DNA of 64,000 nucleotides from Gnetum montanum (Eukaryota; Streptophyta; Gnetopsida; Gnetales; Gnetaceae): positions 1,645,260 to 1,709,259 of the forward strand of contig MNCI01008572.1 of NCBI GenBank assembly GCA_015680685.1. The letters run 5' to 3'. This document shows positions 57,360 to 64,000 of the stretch, piece by piece. The position numbers were made by a program, and so were the translations under genes. Within the stretch, counting starts at the first letter, position 1. Each line of letters starts with the position of its first letter. The notes under the pieces are model-generated. The model was not told the origin of the DNA. It saw nothing but the letters and a program-made list of their open reading frames with translations, and did no database searches.

Positions 57360-58620
57360 TCAACCATGGGGTCACTAGTGCTTGAAACCCTCAAGGAAGT
57401 CATAGACTGGTTAGGATGCAGGCATGCTAGGTTTTTCCACAACATGCTCCTGTTGCATTGTTTATAAAGACATAAGATCCATTATTTATGATGTATTGAA
57501 GTAAAATGCAAGGTACCTTCATGGGCTAAATTGGAGGGTTATGTCCCTTGAGGATGTTGAGAATTCTAGTAAATTGGCTATGTCTATTATCATCATAAAA
57601 GACTAAAGTAATTTTCCATTACCCCTTACTAAATCAATTTTTTATATGCATCCCTAAACTTTTGTATAATAAGGTGACTACTTCAAAAGAAACTTCCTTA
57701 ATCATTTTTTGATGAGCTTATCCTAGTAGAATACCTTCTACTAGAATATTTTCTTCACCAAATTTCTAGCATTGAACCAACTAAAGAAAAGTCTGTTCTC
57801 TCCTAATGATTTTCTAGATCTCTAAGGCTCTAGCTAGGCAAGTCCATAGAGTAGGATAATACATCTAAGGAAAATTGACTTAGGGCAGGTCTAACTAGGA
57901 TTAAACCTCCCAAGCCAACTTAGTAGCCAAAATGTAAGCCTACCTCCCAAATTCCTCAAGCGCACAACTACCTACATAAATCAAGATAGTCACCTTATCC
58001 AAAGCAATCAAATGAAATTGGTGATGCTCCTCCCCACTGAATCAAAGAAAATTTCTTATAATCTAATTAACTTGAAAAAATTAGGTTATGGGATTGAAAA
58101 CTAGAGCACTATAAATGAGATTGAGAGGATAGATTTAGCTAGAGTCACATATCTATAGAAGAAAAAAACTTACATTTCTAAGAGGCTAAATTCTTTTGCA
58201 TGGTTCTTAGCATTCCCTTCTAATTGTTAACTTCTTTTCATCTGCAAAATAGAGGTTGCACTAGGGAGATATCTAGGAGCAAGCCAATAGTATATCCAAA
58301 AATATGCCTAATAAGATTAAGCCTTTTTGTCAAGCACCTCACATTAAAAATTTTTGTTTTGTTCTAGTTAACATCAAGCACTATTGATTAAAAAATTTAT
58401 CCAATGCCTACATCACCTTTTTTGCCTTCATGATAAATGTTGAAAAAAAATCATTGTGTCATCCGCATAATGAAATATACAAAGATTCTAGAAAAACATG
58501 GACATGCAATTCGAAATTGTGATCCATCTACAGAGATTATAGACAGTAATAGTAGAGAGATATTGTGATAAGGGGTCATCTTATTGAAGGCCCCACTCAA
58601 GGAAAATTTGTTGAGATGTC
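57360..58620 (-). mobile_element. LINE (non-LTR retrotransposon) fragment, 5' truncated, broken
   Basis: Minus strand RT remnants in the right order: near 58570-58600 a GLQ.DDPLSQYL block (usual Q-G-D-P-L-S-P), at about 58440-58470 IFHYADDTMIFF (YADD active site), and at 57950-58035 FHLIALDKVTI followed by EEFGR.AYILATKLAWEV, the usual L-V-x-W-D-x-V...A-x-L-A-K-L-x-W block after the polymerase. The upstream part of the RT and any endonuclease are missing because the tandem array begins at about 58620. Frames are interrupted. Confidence 0.77.
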
Positions 58621-58860
58621 TCTTAAGGAAATGTTATCTGATATCTTGAAGAACACTTTTCTAGTATCATGAAGAACTATTTTCTAGAATATGAAAGAAT
58701 ATTTTTTTTGTTATCTTAAAGAACCTTTTATTGGTATTCTAAAGAACTATTTTTTTATATCTAAAAAAACCCTTTTTCTAGTATCTCAAAGAACCTTTTT
58801 TTTATATCTAAAAGAACATTTTCTAGTATCTTAAAGAACCATTTTTGTGATAACTTAAAG

Positions 58861-58910
58861 AATAGTTAAGAGCCTTAGAGGACCTAAATGAATAGACTTT
58901 TATATGGTAT
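58861..58910. repeat. Spacer block 1 in the tandem array
   Basis: AATAGTTAAGAGCCTTAGAG and on to AATAGACTTTTATATGG; not made of the 22-bp unit. Recurs at 61251 and 63437. Confidence 0.8.
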
Positions 58911-61250
58911 CTCAAAGAACCTTTTTCTGATATCTCAAAGAATCATTTTCTGATATCTTGAAGAATCATTTATTCTAGAATTTAGAAAAACCTTTATCTA
59001 GTATCTTAAAGAACTATTTTTTCTATTTCAAAGAAACTTTCTCTGCAATCTTGAACATTTACTACTATCTTGAAAAATCTATTTCTCGTATGTTTGAGAA
59101 TCATTTTCTACTATCTCAAAGAACAGTTTTTTAGTATCTCAAAGAACCATATTTTGATATCTCAAAGAACCATTTTTTAGTGTTTAGAAGAACATTTTTC
59201 CATTTTCTAGAAAAACCTTTTTTTGATATCTCAAAGAATCTTTCTTTGGTATTTCGAATAACATTTTTCTTATATCTTAAATAATCAATTTTTAATATCT
59301 TAAAGAATCATTTTTTGGTATCTTGAAAAATAATTTTCTAGTATCATAAAGAAATTTTTCTGGTATCTTAAGAAATCATTTTTTATTATCTTGAAGATTT
59401 TTTTCGTGTATCTTAATGAACCATTTTTTGGTATCTTAAATAATATTTTTCTAGTATATTAAAGATTCTTTTTCTGGTATCTTTGAGAATTAATTTCTGG
59501 TATTTTAAAAAAGGGTTTTCTAGTATCTTGAAAAATCCCTTTCTACTACTATAAAGAACCATTTTCTAGTATCTTGAAGAATATTTTTCTATTCTCTAGA
59601 AGAAAATTATTTTGGTATCTTGAAAAACCTTTTTTTGGTATCTTGAAGAACTATTTTCTAGTATCTTGAAAAACCATTTGATGTTTTATGAAGAACATTT
59701 TTCTGGTATGTCAAAGAACCATTTTCTAATATGTCAAAGAACCTATTTCTAGTATCTCGAAAGAACCATTTATAGTTATCTCGAAGAATCAATTTCATGT
59801 ATCTTAAAGAATTACTTTCTAGACCCTCGAAGAACCTTTTACTAATATCTTGAAGAATTATATTTTGGTATTTTGAAGAAGCATTTTCTCATATGTTGAA
59901 AAACCTTTTGGTAGTATGTTAGAGAAGTGATTTTTGCTGTCTTAAAGTATCATTTACCAGTGTGACGAAGAATTAATTTTTGATATCTCAAAGATCCTTT
60001 CTTTGGTATCTCAAAGAAACATTTTTTGTTATCTCGAAGAATCATTTTCTATTATATCAAAGAATCTTTCTTTGATATCTTGAAGAACATTTTACTGGTA
60101 TCTTGATGAACCTATTTTTGGTATCTCAAAGAATTATTTTACGGTATCTCGAAGAACCATTTTGTTGGTATCTCGAAAAATCTTTTATTTGTATCTTGAA
60201 GAATCTGATTCTGGTATCTTGAAAAAACTTTTTCTATTATCTCAAAATATATTTTTTTGGAATCTCAAAGAACCATTTTTTGATATCTTGAAAAATCGTT
60301 TTACTTATATTTTGAAAACCCATATGTTGTATCTTAAAGAACCTTTTTCTAGTATCTCGATAAATTATTTTTTACTATCTTGAGGAATCTTTTTACTAAT
60401 GTTTAGAAGAATTATTTGTTGTATCTCAAAAAAAAAATTTCTAGTATCTCAAAGAATAATTTTTCTAGAATTTCAAAGAACCATTTTTTGATATATTGAA
60501 AAACTATTTTTTGGTATCTCAAAGAACATTCTTTTAGTATCTTGAAGAATTATTTTCTGGTATTTCAAAGAACCATTTTTTGCTATCTTAGAAATCTTTT
60601 TCTTGTATCTGAAAGAACGTTTTCTGGTACCTTCGAAGAAATCATGTTTTTGGTGTCTCAAGAAAATATTTTCTAATATCTTGAAGAACCTTTTTCTGGT
60701 ATTATGAATTACTATTTTTTGATATCTTGAAAAATCTTTTTTTGGTGTTTTGAAAATCCTTTTTCTTGTATTAAAAAAACCTTTTTCTAGTATCCTAAAA
60801 AACTATTTTTCACTATCTTAAATAACCATTTTTTCTAATATCTCAAACAATCATTTTGCTAATATCTTGAAGAATCATTTTCTGGTATATCGAAGAATCA
60901 TTTTTTGGTATCTTGAAAGAGCTTTTTTTTTAGTATTTTAAAGAACTATTTTTTAAAATTTTTTAAAAAATATTTCTAGTATCCCAAAAGAACCATTTTC
61001 TAGTATCTCAAAGAACCAATTATGGTCTCTTGAAGAACCTTTTTCTAGTATCTCAAATAAGCTTTTTTTATTATCCTGAAGAACTATTTTATGGTATCTC
61101 AAAGAACCATTTTTTGATATATTTAAGAATCTCTTTTATTACCTCAAAGAACCTTTTGTGAGTATTTCAAAAATCTTTTTTCTTGTCTCTAGACAAATCT
61201 CTTTTTTTTTTTTTGATATCTCAAAGAATCATTTTTGTAGTATCTCGAAG

Positions 61251-61300
61251 AATAGTCAAGAGCCTTATAGGACTTCCATGAATAGACTTTTACATAGTAT
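61251..61300. repeat. Spacer block 2 in the tandem array
   Basis: AATAGTCAAGAGCCTTATAG through GACTTCCATGAATAGACTTT; 2390 bp after block 1. Confidence 0.8.
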
Positions 61301-63136
61301 TTTGAAGAACCTTTTTCTTGTCTTCCAAAGAATCATTTTCTGATAGTTTAAAAAATATTTTTCTAGTATCTTAAAGAATCATTTTCAATATCTTGAAGAA
61401 TATCTTTTTTATTTTAATAAATTATTTTTTGGTATCTTGAAGAACCTTTTTTTAATATCTTAGAGAATGATTTTCTAGTATCTTTAAGAACCATTTTTTG
61501 GTATCTTAAAGAATGGTTTTCTAATGTCTTGAAGAACCTTTTTCTGGTATCTTGAAAAATTATTTTCTAGTATTTCAATTAACATTTTTTTTTGTTATCT
61601 TGAAGAAATTTTTTTTTATATCTTGAAGAATCTTTCTCTGGTATCTTAAAAAACTTTTTTGTAGTATCTCAAATAAACATTTTTTGATATCTCAAATAAC
61701 CATTTGCTAATATCTCGAAGAACCATTTTCTAGTATATGAAAGAACTTATTTTTGGCATTGTGAAAAATGTTTTTCTTATATATTGAAGAATCATTTTTC
61801 ATTATTTTAAAAAATCTTTTTCTTGTATCTCATAGAATCATTTTTTAGTATCTTGAATAACCTTTTACTTATATCTTTAAAAACTATTTTTTAGTATTTC
61901 AAAAAATAGATTTATAGTACCTTAAATAATTTTTTTCTAGTATTTTGAAGAATTATTTTTTAGTATCTTGAAAAACATTTTTCTCTTATTTAGAAGCATA
62001 TTTTTTTAGTATCTCAAAAAATCTTACTCTAATATCACAAAGAACATTTTTGTGGTATATCAAATAAACATTTTCTAGTATCTCGAATAACCATTTTCTA
62101 GTAGCTTAAAGGACATTTTCTATTATCAAGAAGAACATTTTTTTAGTATCTTGTAGAATCCTTATCTATTATCTAGAAGAACATTTTTTTGGTATCACAC
62201 AGAATCCTTCTTTACTATCTTGAATAACCTTTTCGTGGTATCTTGAAGAACCTTTTTATTGTATATCAAATAACTATTTTCTAGTATTTTGAAAACCCTT
62301 ATTTTAGTATCTTGAAGAATCATTTGTCATTATCTTAAAAAATATTTTTCTTATATCTCAAAAAACCATTTTTTAGTATCTCAAAAAACCTTTTTCTTGT
62401 ATCTTGATGAACCTTTTTGTGGTATCTTTGAGAACCAATTTTTGATATCTCACAAAATAGTTTTTTTAGTATGTTAAAAAACTATTTTCTAGTATGTTGA
62501 AGAACCATTTGGTATCTTAAAGAACATTTTTCTTTCATTTAGAAAAACATATTTTTAATATCTCAAAGAATCATTCTTTAGTATCTCAAAGAACATTTTT
62601 CTAGTTGCTTCAAAAATCTTTTTTTGATATCTTGATAAATTATTTTCTAGTAGATTAAAGAACCATTATATGGTATCTTTAAAAGAACCTTTATTGGTAT
62701 ATCTAAGAATTTTGTTTTGGTATCTCAAATAATCATATCTTTAAGGAACTATCATTTTCTAATATCGTAAAGAACCTTTTGCTAGAATTTGGAAGAACCA
62801 TTTTTCTGGTATCTCAAACAACAATTAGCTAGTATCTTGAACAATCTTTTTTAGTATCTTTAAGATATTATTTTCTAGTATCTTAAAAAACATATGTTTG
62901 GTATCACAAGAAACCTTATTATAGGATCTTAAAAAAACTTTTGCTAATATCTTGAAAAATTATTTGTTGGTATTTTGAAGAACCATTTGTTGGTATCTAG
63001 AAGAACCTATTTCTGGCAAATCAAAGAACCTTTTTCTAGTATCTCGAACAAGTTTTTTCTTATATCTTCAAGAATCATTTTTTAGTATCTTGAAAAACAT
63101 TTTTCTAATATCTTCGAGAACTATTTTCTAGTATTT

Positions 63137-63171
63137 NNNNNNNNNNNNNNNNNNNNNNNNNNNNNNNNNNN
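63137..63171. other. Assembly gap (35 N)
   Basis: Run of N within the tandem array. Confidence 0.99.
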
Positions 63172-63436
63172 TCTCAAAAAAAAAAAAAATTCTAGTATTT
63201 CGAAAAAACTTTTTTATAGTATATCAAAGAACCATCTTTCGTCTCTCAAAAAACCTTTTTTTGTTATCTTAAAGAACTATTTTTTTATATATCAAAGAAC
63301 CATTTTCCAGTATCTTTATGAATCTTTTTCTTGGTATCTCAAAGAATCTTTGGCTAGTATCTTGATGAACCTTTTATTTATATCTAGAAGAGATTTTTCT
63401 AGTATCTTGAAGAATCAATTTTATGATATCCTAAAG

Positions 63437-63486
63437 AATAGTCAAGAGCCTTATAGGACTTAGATGAATAGACATTTACATGGTAT
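63437..63486. repeat. Spacer block 3 in the tandem array
   Basis: AATAGTCAAGAGCCTTATAG through GACTTAGATGAATAGACATT; 2186 bp after block 2 (distance includes a 35-N gap of unverified size). Confidence 0.8.
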
Positions 63487-64000
63487 CAAAAAGAACATTT
63501 TTCTTATATTTCAAACAACTATTTTCTGGTATCTCAAAGAACCATTTATTCTAGCATCTAGAAAAACCTTTATCTAGTATTTTGATGAATTTTTTTTTTT
63601 TTAATCTCAAACAACCATTTTCTATTATCTTGAAGAACCTTTTTTCACTATCTCAAAAAACCTTTTTCTAGTATCTCAAAAACATGTTTTCTATTATCTA
63701 GAATAATATTTTTCGAAATCTTGAAGAATATTTCTCTGTTATCTTAAGGAATATTTTCTTGATGTCTCAAAGAACTTTTTTCTAATATCCAAAAAAAATC
63801 ATTTTCTAAAATCTTGAAAAACTATTTTCTAGTATCTTGAAGAACTTTTGGTATCATGAAAAATGTTTTTCTTATATCTAGAAGAATCATTTATTTGGTA
63901 TCTTAATAAGCTATTTTTTGGTATATCTAAGAACCTTTTTTTGGTATCTTAAAAAAAAAAATTTATGTATCTCTAAAAAGATTTTTCTAGTTTCTCAGAA

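Larger units (their letters stand above)
58621..64000. repeat. Degenerate tandem repeat of about 22 bp, over 5.3 kb, continues beyond window
   Basis: Units of about 22-23 bp with the core ATTTTCTAGTATCTTGAAGA then ACC; common variants replace TAG by TGG, CTTG by CTCA or CTCG, and ACCA by ACCT. More than 200 copies, highly variable, interrupted by an N gap and by three copies of a distinct 50-bp spacer. Open frames within it are repeat artefacts. It may be a satellite or an expanded minisatellite. Confidence 0.9.

Noticed and set aside
60162-61343. Open frames in the 58.6-64 kb array
   Set aside because: They are the 22-bp repeat read as protein (Phe/Leu/Ile/Ser/Lys-rich) with no gene features.
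58621-64000. CRISPR-like look of short repeats
   Set aside because: Units are contiguous and degenerate, with no unique spacers, and the window is clearly a plant nuclear sequence.

Overview
This window is nuclear DNA from a plant with a large, repeat-rich genome. A seed plant is likely and a gymnosperm possible, but the species cannot be fixed from sequence. It is AT-rich. Reading frames are broken mostly by TAG/TGA codons where family relatives have CAG, CGA or TGG, and CpG is scarce, as in old methylated transposons. I see no intact host gene, no tRNA or rRNA gene and no CRISPR array. Almost everything from 1 to 58,600 is retrotransposon, and 58,600-64,000 is a degenerate tandem repeat that runs off the right edge.

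From 1 to 51,023 there are three related giant Ty3/gypsy elements, all on the minus strand. They look like the Tat/Ogre group because they carry two RNase H domains, RT and INT of that type, and very long LTRs. They are nested. E1 is the old host (1-10,491, 26,544-28,295 and 47,790-51,023; its 3' LTR lies left of the window). E2 (10,492-26,543) sits in the E1 protease region, flanked by GAGGT/AAGGT. E3 (28,296-47,789, about 19.5 kb with both LTRs) sits in the E1 gag region, flanked by GAGTT/GAGTC. With E2 and E3 removed, the E1 protease and gag sequences close up in register with the uninterrupted E3 homologue.

The striking feature is shared by all three elements. Protease and reverse transcriptase are normally adjacent, but here they are separated by about 5.7 kb (in E1 and E3; E2 has lost its protease side) holding a multi-exon gene on the opposite (+) strand. 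The copies are at about 4,526-9,000, 20,585-25,022 and 36,150-40,985. Each has its own TATA box, and the copies share GT...AG intron borders at matching places and a related protein with an acidic stretch and a coiled-coil-like C-terminal part. The segment lies where Ogre elements are known to have a sense-strand intron between protease and RT, so it may be a gene nested antisense inside an intron of the retroelement transcript.

E2 pol is interrupted at 17,497-19,947 by an N gap plus about 2 kb of unrelated DNA. That DNA includes a broken copy of a plant DRT102-like (RpiB-domain) host gene. To the right of E1 lies E4 (51,024 to about 57,350), a decayed Ty3/gypsy element of a different, chromovirus-like type with a clear PPT/LTR junction at 53,553/53,554. 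It is followed by a 5'-truncated LINE fragment (57,360-58,620) and then the roughly 22-bp tandem array, which shows a higher-order period of about 2.2-2.4 kb.
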